Assembly (NCBI GenBank): GCA_013365365.1
Contig: JABVXU010000008.1
Coordinates: forward strand, 186,001-250,000
From: Cruorifilaria tuberocauda
Taxonomy: Eukaryota > Nematoda > Chromadorea > Rhabditida > Onchocercidae
Reading direction: 5' to 3'
DNA length: 64,000 bases
The position numbers were made by a program, and so were the translations under genes. Within the stretch, counting starts at the first letter, position 1, and each line of letters starts with the position of its first letter. This document shows, piece after piece, positions 1 to 12,850 of this stretch. The notes beneath the pieces were generated by a model. The model did not search any database. It was not told the DNA's origin and was given only the letters and a program-made list of their open reading frames with translations.

Positions 1-100
1 TTCACATAATCGTGTTTTTAACAAACAGTACTGCATCGATATTTATCGATTTAGATAGAAACAAATGGAAGTTTTCATGTCATTTAGAGTTTTGTTTCAG

Positions 101-1110
101 AACAAGCTTCTGGCAAAAAACGATCGTGTCGATCCATATTTTTATTTTAAACTCAGTGAAAATAATGACAGAAAGCAGTTGCTTATAGATACAAGACCGC
201 CGCACGAGTTTAGCATAGGACATCTACCTAATGCTATCAGTAATTTCATTACACTTTTGGCATAATGTAAATATTTTAAGTAAAAATTGATACTTAGACT
301 GTTAAATTCTACTACTGAAATTTTCTTTTTATGAATTTTGGAAGTAAAATCTTACTGACATTCCTTCAGATATACCGATGGCAAGGCTTTGTCTTTCAAG
401 TTCAGCAGATATAATGCGTGAGCTAGGAACAGACATTAATGAAATGAGGGATAAGGGAGGTTAGTTCTCAAGTTTTTATTGTTTTGAACAGGAATTCTTT
501 CAACGTTTTATTGAGTTAACTGTTATCAGAAAGTTCCTTTATATTTCTGAAATTCAGAAATGAAATATACTATAAACGAGTTGTTTCCATGAAGTTGCAG
601 GAATTGATCGATGATAATCTTAAAGCTACAAAGACAAAAAGTAATTTTTGAACAAAAAAAGTAGAAGTTGAAAATACATTGGTTATGTATCTTTATGTAT
701 TTTATGTACCTGATTCCCAATTTTTAGAAAAAAAATATTTTCTTAATCAATATGGGGCGGAGGCGGGAGAATATGACAGCAGCTAATCCTTAATCTAATA
801 AATGCTGAAGTTATGAAATGTTTAAATATTTTGATGAAGTTGAAGAAAGGGGTTAATGCTTTCATCTTTACTCATAGTCTACGGGTGAATACTTATTTTA
901 AAGTCAGATTGATGAAGTGTATTTTGCTTTCTTATCTAATTCGTTAATCTGCTTTCAGTTTATGTGATTTGTCGTAGAGGTGAAGATTCGCAAATAGCAG
1001 TACTTTATTTACGTAAAGAATTTGCTGATTCTTTAATTTCCATCAAAGATATTGACGGTGGTTACGAGAAGTGGTTCTATGCCGTTGATAACAGCTTCCC
1101 TGTTTATTAA
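101..1110 (+). CDS. uba-4: MOCS3/UBA4-like adenylyltransferase-sulfurtransferase, C-terminal rhodanese exons (partial)
   Basis: Three exons join in frame: 101-239, 370-459 and 959-1110, ending in TAA. The acceptors are tttgtttcag, ttccttcag and tgctttcag, and the donors are GTAATT and GTTAGT. The 126 residues form a rhodanese domain: a LLIDTRPPHEFSIGHLPNAI start, a central helix rich in Met and Leu, and the active-site loop VICRRGEDS with the persulfide-carrying Cys. The end, DGGYEKWFYAVDNSFPVY, resembles the end of MOCS3/Uba4 proteins, where a similar short tail follows the rhodanese fold. From the family, this domain passes sulfur to the URM1 or MOCS2A C-terminus for tRNA thiolation and molybdopterin synthesis in the cytosol. 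The adenylyltransferase (ThiF/E1-like) domain must lie upstream of the window, because position 101 follows a splice acceptor. A stand-alone rhodanese cannot be fully excluded. Confidence 0.8.
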
Positions 1111-4100
1111 AACAAATAATTTGTTCTTGTGATTTTGCATTGAATACCATTAAATTCTGTTCTTTCACAACGTCCTCATACCATTGCTTAAAAATCGTGT
1201 AAATACCTTCCCGGATGAATTTGGTGATTTATTCCTCCTATGTAATGGATTTTATTGGAGGTAGGAAGTGAATAAATTTATGAAACGTTTTTTTCACGTG
1301 ATTATATTTCTTCTGCTCATATATTGGCAAGTAAATACTTTGTAAACGGCGATTTCCGTGTTCATCTGCCTATGATTATTGGCATAACGTTATTATTATT
1401 GTTTCTACTGGATTTTCTAAATTTTTCGTTGCTTGGAAATTTAATTTTGCATCAAAAATTACGGAGGTGATAATGGGAAGAAAGGAAGTGGATGAGATTT
1501 ATGTGATAAAGTTTATTGGATTATTTTAGAATTCTTTCATTCTGAATTTTGATAAAATGCACATACAAGCATCAGAGTAACTGTTTCTTTAATTTTATAC
1601 CAGCTTTCATTTTTATAAATGCATGAGTCGAGCAGATATGAATAAATAGTGATGATATGACTGTGGAATTCACTCATCACTTCTTCAGCTCATAATAGCT
1701 ACAGTCATTGAATGCAGAAATGATATAACGAGTGATGAAGTATCGTAAATTAGAAATTTCGAATTTGAGCATTTGACATGCTGATAAGGCGCATTCCTTA
1801 CACATTTTCATCCCTCTTTCCGTCATGGTTAAATGTTAAATGTTAAATGTTCAAGTAAACCGCAATCCTAACACAAGTTTATTCAATGCCTGGAAATCAC
1901 CACTCGTTATAATGAGCTGTATCCCTACCGTACCGATTTGAATGGACCTTTTTGCATTACAGATATATGATAAGTTTTCTCAAACAATTCAGTTCATCAA
2001 CTTATTAATGTCTTTAAAGTGTGAGCTGTGCTAGATCGTATAGAAAAATATACATATCGATTTTTCTCATTAGCGCTAAAGGGAAATGAAAGCTGCATTA
2101 GCTTTCAAATAATGACATTAGCAAACAGTTCACTGTCGACCAATTACACTTTTCCTCCCATATAAGTATTTATTTTGTCTTGTAGCTTTACTCATGTTAG
2201 CAAATATTTGCAACTTCGGAAGTAGTGGGGTTGCTAACACTCTCGTAAATATAGCAATTTACGGAAGATAGCAAGATTGCAAATTCAACGATGCAAACAT
2301 AATGAGCATTCGGCGGTAGTCAATTAACGATGATTTGAGAACTTAGATCTCAATTAGTGTTTACCTTGAGGCTAGCTCAGAAAATTTGTATATGAGATTT
2401 TCAGTGATTTCAGGTACGTTCTGTATTTCCACTATGAAGTGAAATTGTAGCACATGTAAAAACTATTTTAGACTGCGTAGTATGTTGATACTTACATTAG
2501 CTTAGACCAATCATTAACTTGTTAGACACGAACTTCAATAATATATTGTTCCGGAAGCAAGCCTGCACTGGGTATATAGATTTTCAAGCGCTGCGTGCGG
2601 ATTTTCGGAGGTGTGGAGAAATCGCAATAGGATTAGACGTGAGGCGTGAAAAGAGATTCCTGGACGACTTTTATCAAAATACAAAAGTTGTAAGTCTTCT
2701 TGTCGTTCGTGATCTAATGTTTATGAATAGTTAATGCTCTCTAACTGTTGATTTCGTAGATGACTTCTCTATCCGTATATATTATCAGCTAAATTTACGT
2801 GAAAAAGAGAAAAAACTAATGATAATCTGCGAAATATATTATGATTAAAACAAAGTGTTGATAGTTTTATTTGCTAAAACTTCAAGTAAAATTGATGTTT
2901 TAATGAATGGGTTCGTACTGAATTGCAAAAATGTAATATCTTTTCAATTTCTCATTAATTTGTTAAGATCGTTTCGAAGCAGAAAAGGAATCTATTATAA
3001 TGTGAGCGCTCTAAAATTTCTCCCGTGTATTCGGTAAATTATGTGGAATTTATGTTAAGAAGCGGGAAAGTGGCTGGAGAGAGAATGTTGGATCAGCCGT
3101 TCGTTACAAAAATAATGAGAATTATGAATATTGACAACTGAGAGCAATATTTTTGTGCATTCTCATCAATGCTAATGCATGCTACGTGGAAATGTCTGCA
3201 TCAACGAGTGGAAATAGCTGTTTAGGCAATGATATCGGAGAATCTTCAGGGCGAGCGACGACAACGAATGGTGATAGGACCAGACAGACGGGCACGGACA
3301 TATGATGATGACCCCTCCTTGGCACAGAGCGACATGGACGCATGATGTGTAACTCTTGCTGTAAGCGTCGCCTATGAAGAAGAAACCATCCAGTAGGCAT
3401 GCATACCTTCCTCAAATAGGAAACTCGACAAATGTTGTCATGAGCTGTTTCAACTTCGACGATCATCGACAAATGCCATTCACTCTTTATCCCAAAAAGG
3501 CAAGAAACATAATGGGTGAACGACGACGTTGAATAGTTGGAGGATTGGTGAGGTACCACCAAATGTTTCATCGGATTCTCCATCTCCGTCTCCTGCATCT
3601 TTTCTTTTTTCCTTTCATGACGGTTTAAGTGCGCACTTCAGTAACACTCCCTCAGTCATTCTTTTATCGCGAATAATTTCCAATGCCTCCTTCCATCATC
3701 TCTTGCTTAATTCTCCCTTGAAGACAGTTACTGCTTCATCTCACTTTAACCTGTTTGAAATACTCGACTTTGTTACAATTTTCCAAATTTTAAGATTCAA
3801 ACAATGTAAATACTCACTAATATATGCTAATCGATAACATTATGTTATTCTTTAAAAGAGAAAAAAGAGGAAGTATATATCCGTAGTACATTTCATCCGT
3901 CTTTTGTTTCTCATTCTCAACTATATTATTGTTCAGTCATTCCTCTCTTATTTAACAGACTAACAGTTTGTTGTTTTTTTCTCGAAAATTTTGTCGCATT
4001 ATCCATTCCAGAAGAGGATTTACGAGCTCGTCTGATTTTTTTCCTGTACATTTATAATTTATTATACTTCGGTTGAAATTTGTATTGTGGAGTAGGAATA

Positions 4101-4828
4101 TCATAGCAACATTAAAAAAGTTAACGTTATGGTACCATTAAAAACAGTGTTCTAATCTCCAATCTTCAGTTCTTCGATCAGTTGAACTAATGATTAAAAC
4201 TCAGCACGTGGCGATTTTTCAATTTGCTTGAAACATTTGGGAATATTTTTATGCGTCCTTATTGGTGCAATATATGACGCTGATAATCCCAAATTATGAT
4301 AGGATATCAAGGTGGTGTTATGAACTGGTGTATAATTTTAGATTGTACATGAAGGAGAAGAAAAGTGATATTAGATGAAAAAAGTAGAAAGTGTGGACTG
4401 CGTAATTTTGGAAATTTTATTTCTTTAAACTCAAATTTCGAACAAACACTAATGAAAATGTAGAAAAAGCTTCATCGATCGTTGGAACTGCATGTATTTG
4501 TTCAGTGAACTTGCTTCCTTTTCGTTTTTACGATCCGTTTACTTCAGAAGGTAAATTCTGAGCAGTGAGTCAGGTCACATTTTTCATATGATAAAGATCA
4601 AAAGCGGTCGGTTGTATGTGTTCTTCGGAGGATGCCAACGCAAAAATTGAGATGTTGTTAGATGGTGATATATTAGTAAAAAGGGGAGGTCATTGTTTTT
4701 CGTTCAGTTTGTGAACTTATTTCATATGTTTACTCTTATTTATGCCTCATTCACTCTGATTATCGGTTGCAACGTTGAACAAATCATAACTTTTTGGTTG
4801 ACAAAGTATTTGCTGCTATATATTTTAG
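1111..4828. other. Intergenic region between the UBA4-like gene and the JAC-1-like gene
   Basis: This 3.7-kb AT-rich stretch has no exon chain I can support. It holds a candidate non-coding or 5' exon near 2519-2690, a less AT-rich patch at about 3180-3640 and scattered short open frames of no recognisable family. It probably contains the 3' end of the first transcript and the promoter of the catenin gene. Confidence 0.6.
2519..2690 (+). other. Candidate 5' exon (open frame ending at a strong donor)
   Basis: An open frame of about 57 codons stops at the splice-donor-like AAAGTT|GTAAGT near 2690. Its composition is more balanced than its surroundings, with a Cys/Arg-rich stretch including ALRADFRRCGEIAIGLDVRR. 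No family is recognised. It lies upstream of the catenin gene on the same strand, so it could be an alternative first exon or a separate transcript. It could equally be chance. Confidence 0.15.
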
Positions 4829-7800
4829 ATGGAACCCATTCCGGAGGAAGATCACGAGCTTACCTCAATTTCTCCCGCACCTATTGTCAAGCACGAAAAG
4901 AAATCTCGGCTTACAGAAGTGTATACATCGGAACAAGTAGACACCCTTGTAAGGTATGTTTCATTTCATTAAAATATGGACTTAAGTTTGACCGAGCGAT
5001 ACAGTTAACTAGTCAAGCTGGAAGCCGCTGTCCTAAGAAATCTGAAGTAAGTTTTTTAACATTTTCTACAGTATTCTATGATGTGAACTGGACACAACTT
5101 TTTTCCAATTTTCAAATAATAAATGTTGCAGCACAGTACCTCAGTCAGCAGTGACAGATGCATGGAAGTTAAGGAAGAAGGACGAATTAATGAGCTCAAT
5201 GTGATTTTTCGAATATAAAGGAAATTCTAAATGTCACTATCGAAGTCCAAAGTAATTTTTATGATTTCTGGTGAATGCTGCTTTTATCTGATTTCATCGT
5301 TCCAGACTCCCTTCAACATATTTATCCGAAGCATTAGTTGGGCCAACCAATGCACGCGGTTCAACATATTCCTATACTTACGAGTCACATTATGATGAAC
5401 CTTCCGACGAAACATCACCCGATGTTTGTTTATTGAATAAAGAATCAAATGGTGACATTGAGCGGCATTCGTCTCAAACAAAAAAAGTTCGGCCCTGTTA
5501 TATAATATTATTTACTTCAATTTCTGAGGTGTCTTACTTTCATTTATTTCATTCTGTTTTATTCTTTATTCAGTGCAATCTGTTTTTCTTAATGTGCGAA
5601 AAAATTCGCGGAAATTTTGCAGATAACTCGTGTTACGAAAGTAACAACAACCAGATCGGTGCGCCATTTACCTGTTGCTGATCAAGAAGCCGAATATTTT
5701 TTTGATGCTGATGGAAGTCCATTACCAATTACGCGTACAACTCCTCCCTATGAAAATGGTAATCACCACTAAGCAGTAAATTTTGTGAAACATTTTGTTC
5801 CATATTATAAAATTTGCAAGAGGTGACATATCTCTAAATTTTAAATTGAATAATAATTCGTTTAAAGTACATCGTAAATTGTTTCTTTGAATATCGCTTT
5901 TACCGCAGATGAAGATATTTCCTATCGACATGAAGCTGCTTATGATGCACCACCACCTGCACCAAGTTCTTTCCATGAAGCTGAATGTCATGCTTTACAA
6001 GGTAATTTTTTTTAGTAGTTCTGTTTATTTGTTGGAGTCATAGAATTTACTCGGCAATTTTACATCGACATGAGTTTGATAATGTTCAATTAGTTTTGAA
6101 GTAAAATATGCATACGTCAAATAGTTCAGGAAAACTAACAAGCTGAGTTAAAAGTATGGACCTAAAAAAACCAAATGGTCGAACATTGGTTTTTCCTTCG
6201 ATCGACAGTAAGAAATTTAAGAATCGAAAATAGTAAATCCCAATTTCATAATGCTAGTCATGTATTGTTCTAATATGTAATCGTTACATGAAATGCTCGC
6301 TAATCGACTTTGTTAGAGAAAAGCCATTATTAGAATAAATCTTCCAGATGTTCCAAGTGCTCCCGGCGTTCCAGAAATCACTGATGTGACTAGCTACGAC
6401 ATTGGTTTAACATGGCAGTGTCCGGATATGCAAGGAAAAGCTGGTTCTGTTATCGGTTACCAGGTGATTTACTATCTGCATAGTAGTAAGCTGGATTTAC
6501 TAGAAATCGAAATTTTATTTCATGTGGACATTCGTTCAGGTTGAAATATGTGAAATTGGAACTTCTAAATGGCACCTCGCTCATGAAGATCTAATCAAGG
6601 AAAACAGGTTTAGAAGTATGTACTTGTAATTTCTCCTTGAATCTGTTGATTTGTTAAAATTATCAATTTCCGCTTACACTGTCGCAGGATATTTGTAAAG
6701 AAACTGCACCATGTTTTATAACTTTTTTTAAGGTGTTGTATGCATTGTATTTGAATTTATCGTTTGAAACGAAATTTTCAGAATGTTCAACTTCCTAATT
6801 TATCATAATTCACTTTCAGTTAAAGGTCTCAATCCTCACGGTGAGTATGAAATAAGAGTTGTTGCTGTTAATTCGGCGGGTCGTGGTATGCCTTCAGCCA
6901 CTTCAGCAAGTGTACAGCTACGATTGGATTATGATTTGCATTCTGATTTTAGTAAGCATATATTATTATTGGTAGTAATTTATGATTCGGATTTCATGAT
7001 TCAATTCTTTGAGGTAATTGGAAAGGGACAGCACCTGGTCGACCTTACGTACTACTACTTGATTCTGATCGAATTGTGTTAGAATGGGCTCCAGCAATTG
7101 CGAATCCTGGCTCTGCACCCGTGGCTGGTTACGAGGCAAGTTCTGAATTTGATTTAGAACCACACTATTATCAATAAAAATTACTGAGATACATCAGAAA
7201 ATAAATTTTAAAAAACTGCTGAAATAGGTTACGGATACTTATTTCATAATAACTTATTTCAATAGTTTTTATCAATTTTTTCACTAATTTATTTTCCTTT
7301 ACTATTACATTTGTAGGTTAATTATCGTACAGGCGGCAGTAACTGGATACAATCAAATGATTATCTAATAACAGCATGCAGAACTGAAGGTTTGAACTGA
7401 GTTGATATATTTATATTCTGAATCGTTGAAGTGACAGTTTAATAAATTAAATATGATGCAAGTTGATTCATCGCCAATTATGTATTTCATTGCCAAACTT
7501 TCTGACACCAGAATTCACATTTAATATTGTGTTCATTTAATCGCCTTTTTGCTTTGTAGTATTAAATTTGAAGCCGAATGGAGAATACGAGTTTCGAGTG
7601 ATAGCGAAAACTGCTGATGGCTCATCTGAACCAAGTTTGTCGTCCGGTTTTATTCGATTGAAACCATCTGTTCCGTCTCGTGTCCCACCTATGATAAAGG
7701 CAGAAAGTAGTTTTTCTCCTCCTGGACAACCACAGGTTTGTGAAAATCATAATTAGGAAACTTGTTTTTGATACAGCATCATAACTATTATTTGCGTGTT

Positions 7801-10800
7801 TTTTCATTTTTATAGATAGGGGAACTTGAATTAAACTGGGTACGACTATATTGGGCAGAAGGTGGATCACCAAATGAACTTCCAGCTTCATATATTGTTG
7901 AATATCGGGAAATTGGCGATCCATTATGGTATACCGCGACAACGGCTGTTTCTATCACATCCTATACTGGTAATTGAAAAATCTTGTTTATGGTTTCCTC
8001 TCTAAAAAAATTTTTATAGAATATCATAATGAGATATGTTAACTTTTTCTAAAAAGATTGAAAAAATAAAATGCTGTTGATTTCAGTGGAATGTCTTCGT
8101 CCAAATTCCACATATGAATTCCGCGTAATCGCACGTGCTCGTGATGGTAGTGTATCAGCGCCTTCAGCAGTTTCTGATGTTGTACAACTGCGGCCCTCCA
8201 TCAAAGCTGGAATCTTGTTTGGAGTTCCGGCAAAGCCACAACCACCAGAATATGTCGATTTCGGCAGTGGCAATCGTGTAACACTTTGCTGGTTTCCGGC
8301 TGCTAGTTCTTTACCGATACAGGTAGAGCTGTCAATAGTAGGAATTATTAGGAAAAAAAAATTTTCTTCTTCCATCTTTAGCAGCTTTTAGAAATAGTTT
8401 TTAATTCTTGATGCCTTCCAGGGCTATGATGTCGAATTCCGAGATCATCAGCAAGATGCTGCGTGGTATAAGGTTAATGAAATTCTTATTCGCTCCTGCA
8501 AAATGACAGGTATTTTCGAATGTGATTATTTTATTTCTGTGATTTCTTCTGTTAATAACTTCTCCGCCATTTGGTTTCTTCGGATACAAAGAAAAAAGCT
8601 TTTGTTGCTTGAAATTGTGTTGTAGCGTAAAGAAAATGCAAATTAAGGATTTTACCTTCTCATATCATTTCGTTCTCTATCCAGTCTGATGAGTGCTACC
8701 CAAATAGCTGTTACATTCCAGTTAGTATTGCTTAAATGTCAAAATTTTTATTACTATATATTTGAGATCCATTATCACACCATTCAGAAAATCTTATATT
8801 ACAGCACTTTAATGTTATTTTGCAGTTGGTGATCTTATACCTGGTCATGAGTATCAGTTTCGCGTTATAGCGTGCAATTCTGTTGGCTATTCAGTACCTT
8901 CAGATCCTTCTCCAGGAGTACACATAGGAATATCTTACAGTAATTGCTTTACTGATAGTTTTTTTCTGAAAAAGAATATTGGATTTTTATTTAATAATAT
9001 GCGTTGTAGGCTTTATAATTTTTTCATTCATTTTGTTTTTAGATGGCAATGATAGTTGCGTGGAAACAGCAACTTATGGAACTGTTCCTTTGCTTCAGGA
9101 TGAAATCGTGCACGAATCGCCACCTTTGCCTGATCGTGATGATTCTCCACCACCGATAAACAGGAAATTTCTTCTGGAAAGAGACGGTTGTTAGCTTTTC
9201 AGTATATAATGCCGATGACTTGGTTTAAAATACTATGACATCGGGGATACTTCCCGGATTATAGTAGATGTTCTGAAACTTTTAGTGCACTGGAGAGACC
9301 CAACCCTGAGAGAAGTGATTGAATATTTGGACAGTGCAAATAAGGTTGAACAACTCAATGCATCTGGCTACTTGCAGCATTTGACTTATAATGATAATGC
9401 TATCAAAGAGGAAACAAGGTAACTTTTTGAAGCTTATTGCTAATTCAGCATGAAATAATTGCTTGATTCATTAAAGAAATTGCAAATGAAATAACAATTT
9501 TCAAGTTGAGACAACAATTTGGTTTACAGAGAACTAGATGGAATTCCGAAACTTGTTCGTTTACTTGGCAGCGATGTACCCGATATACAAAAAAATGTTT
9601 GCGGTTGTTTGAAAAATCTGTCATTCGGAAAAGAAAATGACGAAAATAAGGTAAATCTATTTTCTATAAAATATTATTTAAACGAAACGGAATTTCCGAA
9701 AGAGTTTTAATTATACGGACATTGTAGTAATTCTGCAAATTTATTGAAATTTTGTAGCGGGCTATCGATGGCGCAGGTGGAATCGTTGCTCTAGCTGCTC
9801 TGTTAAGACAGACTCACGATGCGCAAGTAATGGAAGAAGTCACTGCAACTCTATGGAATCTCTCAAGTTGTGATGTAGGTGTTTTGACTAACTATGATTT
9901 TGAAAAAGATTTGTGATGTACTTTTATAGAAGGCCTTTAAAAGTAATAGATGGTAAATTTTCAGGACTTGAAACCAACAATACTTTATCAAGTTTCGGAA
10001 CCAATAAACCAACGCATTGTTGTACCTGGTTCTGGATTAACTGGAAATAAAGCTGAAAGTGGATGTAGTATGTCACATAGCATCAATATGTTTAAAAACG
10101 GAACTGGTGTTTTGAGGTAAATTTTCAACATTTTAAAGCATCTGCAGCATCATTCATTAAACGATTTTACTTATTTTTCGTGTTTACTTATTGTTCTAAA
10201 CGACAATTTAGAAAAGAAAACATCGTAGACTTTCAGAAATATTTCGGCTGCTTCTTCAAATGCCCGAAAAATACTTCGTGGATGTCCTGGTTTGATCGAA
10301 AGTCTTATATACTATTTGCACCATGCAGTCTTAAGGAATCAGATTGATACACGTACTGTTGAAAATGTTGTGTGCACTTTACGTAATCTCAGTTATCGGC
10401 ATGTTTTATTTTACTTTAAAATCTTGGATTATTTATTACCACTATTACCACACGAAGATATTACAGTGGTAAATAGTTTGTATTTGTCCAGAATCCAAGA
10501 AGTGAAGGACGAAAATTACGACCCTAAAGCTGATTTTGAAACTACGCAATATGAGCGCAGTAAATCGGCTCCTTCAGAAAGTCCTAAAGGCAAAAAGAAA
10601 GAATCTAGTAAAAAGAAGAAAATTGGACAAAGTTCTGCAATGAATGGATCAGAAAGTATGACGGTATATTTTATTTTAATGTCCTTAGTAATTTGCATTG
10701 ATTGGAAGATATCTATGTTAGAAAGATGTTTAGAAAATTATCTTGTGGCATATAAAATTATCCTATGTTTCTTTTCACTGAAGTTTTGCCTGAATTCATC

Positions 10801-12850
10801 GTAATTTGTTGTTTAGAAGTGAATAAAATCGGTTTCAAATAAAGAGCTTTTGCAGGAAGCGGAATTGTTGTGGCAGCCGCAGCTTGTAAAACTGTATCTG
10901 AAGTTGTTGCAGGAAGCGTCAAACCCTGAAATTTTGGAGGTAATATTTCGGGGCAAATTTAAAGGTCTTCGTCTCTATATCTGTTCTTCGGCTAGTATAA
11001 TTTTTTTTTGAAATCTTCAGACTCTGTTGCGCCTGAACCCTGAATTTGGTAAATATGGGTTTTTCAGGCATGTGCTGGTGCAATACAGAACCTTGCTGCG
11101 TGCCATTTCGAGCCATCGGTTAATGTCAGGACCTGTATACGTACAGAAAAAGGTTTGCCTGTGCTTGTGGAACTGTTACGATTGAATGACGACAAGGTCG
11201 TTTGCGCTGTAACGACAGCTTTACGAAACCTTTCGCTTGATCAGGTCACTATTTGCACCGCATTATAATTTACCTAGTTTTCGATGATTTTTGTTTATAG
11301 AAGTCGAAAATACTCTTTGGTAGTACGTTCCCAGTTTTCTCGATTAAGCCTTGTATGAAAGTTCTTTCCTAATATAGTGGAAATTTATGTTTTGCAGCGG
11401 AATCGCGAACTGATCGGCAAATATGCAATGAAAGATCTAGTGTCAAGATTACCTCGAGCTGACCAACGATTACGAGATCCAAGCGTGAGCGATGCAACAA
11501 TTGGAGCAATTTTGGGAATATTGTTTGAAACTGTCAAACACTCTGCAGATTTTACAAGGTTCCTGATCTCTCTGGACTCCCACAATCATATTTTTAAGTA
11601 TTAAGGGAGTTTATTTTGACTATAATTTTCACTTCAAGATTAAGTGAGCATGATTTTCCAATATTACAACTATGCGTTGTTTCAGAAATATCCATGAATG
11701 TGGAGGAACTGACCGACTGAGAAATTTAGCCAGTTCACATCCAATATACAACACTCGTATTTGCAAATATGCATCACAGGTTGTCTAAATTTACCCTTTT
11801 TTGATTTTTTCAGTTCTTTACAAGTGATTACTCGCCATTCTTGTCTATATTTTCTTTTACTGTAGCTTTAACTCAGTCGATCTTTGAATCACTACTGAAC
11901 AAGTAAACAGATGTGGAAAGACCATAACTAACCAAGTTTGTTCTTGCAACCGGTAAGATTGTTGATATCTTATAGATTCTTTACTTGATGTGGCAGCACA
12001 AAGAACTTCATGATGGTTTCAAACGAAACGGTTTGAGAGAATCAGATTTCTATTCGGGAACAGCAGTTCGTGTCCGCGATGCGGCAACTTTATCTCGACC
12101 AATATCATCACAAGGTGCTGAGCGGCCAACGCATTTAAAAAGTGAAAATTTCGATGACAATGCGAGCACATACGGAACAGGACGATATGATACATTGGGT
12201 GGTAGGGTATGTTAATTAATTTTTCACATGATTGTTCTTTTAGATGCTAAACTATGCTAAATTTTTCTTGAATATTAGTACGCATAGAGTCAATTCTTGT
12301 TATTTTGGCAAACTTATGTTTAAATTATATTTAAATCAGATCTATTTCAGTATCTATTTGAAAAAAATTTCCTTTTTCAGGCAAGTGTACTAGGAGGTTC
12401 TGCATATGGCAAGATTTCTCCTGAGAGTAATGCACAAAATCTTTCTCTACAAAGTCGCAGTAGCAAAACGCATTCGTCCAGATCTCATAATCAGGTTTAT
12501 TTTTCAAATAAGTAATAGTGTCCAGAAATTACTCAACTAGAACTAGTGCAATAGTGTGTTAAAAAAATTTAATTTAATGCCAAACAAAGCAGAAATTTAT
12601 TATTATCAACTATATCATTAAATAACGAATTTATTTGAAATTGATAAATGGTACTAGGATCTTTTTTCAGAATTTTTTTTGTATTTGTTTACTTGAATAT
12701 GTTTTATCTTCTTACTACTAATTATTCTTCACTGCGAATGAAAGTATGCTCGAGGTAAATAACGATTTTAAGGCTGGTGAACCACTGTACGCTTCGGTAC
12801 ATAAGCGTAGTGAACGTTGTGATCCAACGGGTGGTGATAGCTGGGTATGA
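4829..12850 (+). CDS. jac-1: p120/delta-catenin with fibronectin III and armadillo repeats (JAC-1 type)
   Basis: About 30 exons join in frame to roughly 1,270 residues. The start ATG at 4829 directly follows a splice acceptor (tattttag), suggesting trans-splicing or an upstream non-coding exon. The first exons are 4829-4953, 5132-5200, 5306-5486, 5623-5758 and 5909-6001; they encode a charged, Ser/Thr/Tyr-rich N-terminus with [14 protein letters not shown], as in the p120 family. Four fibronectin III repeats follow (6348 to about 8939), then armadillo repeats from [20 protein letters not shown] (9286) to about 12070 with motifs such as [17 protein letters not shown] and [18 protein letters not shown] basic [12 protein letters not shown] insert lies within the repeats. 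The protein ends in DSWV before TGA (12848-12850). Family knowledge: p120 catenins bind the cadherin juxtamembrane region at adherens junctions, and the nematode member carries N-terminal fibronectin repeats. Two introns use GC donors (7136 and 10399). Confidence 0.93.
6348..8939 (+). other. Fibronectin type III repeat region of the catenin gene (four repeats, ten exons)
   Basis: Four repeats are visible, each with an early Pro-rich strand, a Trp, and the late L.P...YEFRV or similar motif. Repeat 1 runs from [10 protein letters not shown] through ITWQ-like LTWQ to [15 protein letters not shown]. Repeat 2 runs from [10 protein letters not shown] through LEWAP to [14 protein letters not shown]. 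Repeat 3 runs from PPGQPQ through ELNWVRLYW to [15 protein letters not shown]. Repeat 4 runs from [12 protein letters not shown] through VTLCWFP to [18 protein letters not shown]. Each repeat is interrupted by introns at comparable places, which suggests the unit was duplicated together with its introns. Vertebrate p120 proteins lack these repeats. Confidence 0.9.
7136..7316 (+). other. GC-AG intron in the catenin gene
   Basis: The donor is GAG|GCAAGT at 7136 and the acceptor is ttgtag|GTTAAT, with the next exon at 7317. Frame is kept at phase 0, joining VAGYE to VNYRTGG within fibronectin repeat 2. There is no GT donor nearby that keeps the frame. Apart from the C, the donor matches the consensus perfectly, as usual for GC introns. 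Confidence 0.85.
10399..10491 (+). other. Short frame-preserving GC-AG intron in the armadillo region
   Basis: The donor is TATCG|GCATGT and the acceptor is tttgtccag|AATCCAAG. Splicing joins NLSYR to [11 protein letters not shown] in the right frame (phase 2). The 93 nt are divisible by three and contain no stop, so retention would add 31 residues, including a run of Leu and Tyr. Nearby GT sites give the wrong frame. The intron is inferred from the frame and from the p120 family pattern; continuous coding remains possible. Confidence 0.65.
12773..12850 (+). other. Last catenin exon encoding a C-terminal DSWV PDZ ligand
   Basis: The exon starts after tttaag at 12773 in phase 0 and reads [20 protein letters not shown], then GDSWV and TGA. 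The DSWV end matches the PDZ-binding end known for delta-catenin and ARVCF. The final Val codon plus stop (GTATGA) also forms a consensus-like splice donor after TGG, so this exon may have a second, spliced use. Confidence 0.8.

Noticed and set aside
5005..5046. Possible 42-nt exon in the first catenin intron ([14 protein letters not shown])
   Set aside because: Its signals look usable, but its phases do not fit. The flanking exons 4829-4953 and 5132-5200 join in frame without it, and inclusion creates a stop or shifts the frame.
8049..8375. Minus-strand frames opposite the catenin fibronectin exons
   Set aside because: They are shadows of the conserved plus-strand coding frame.
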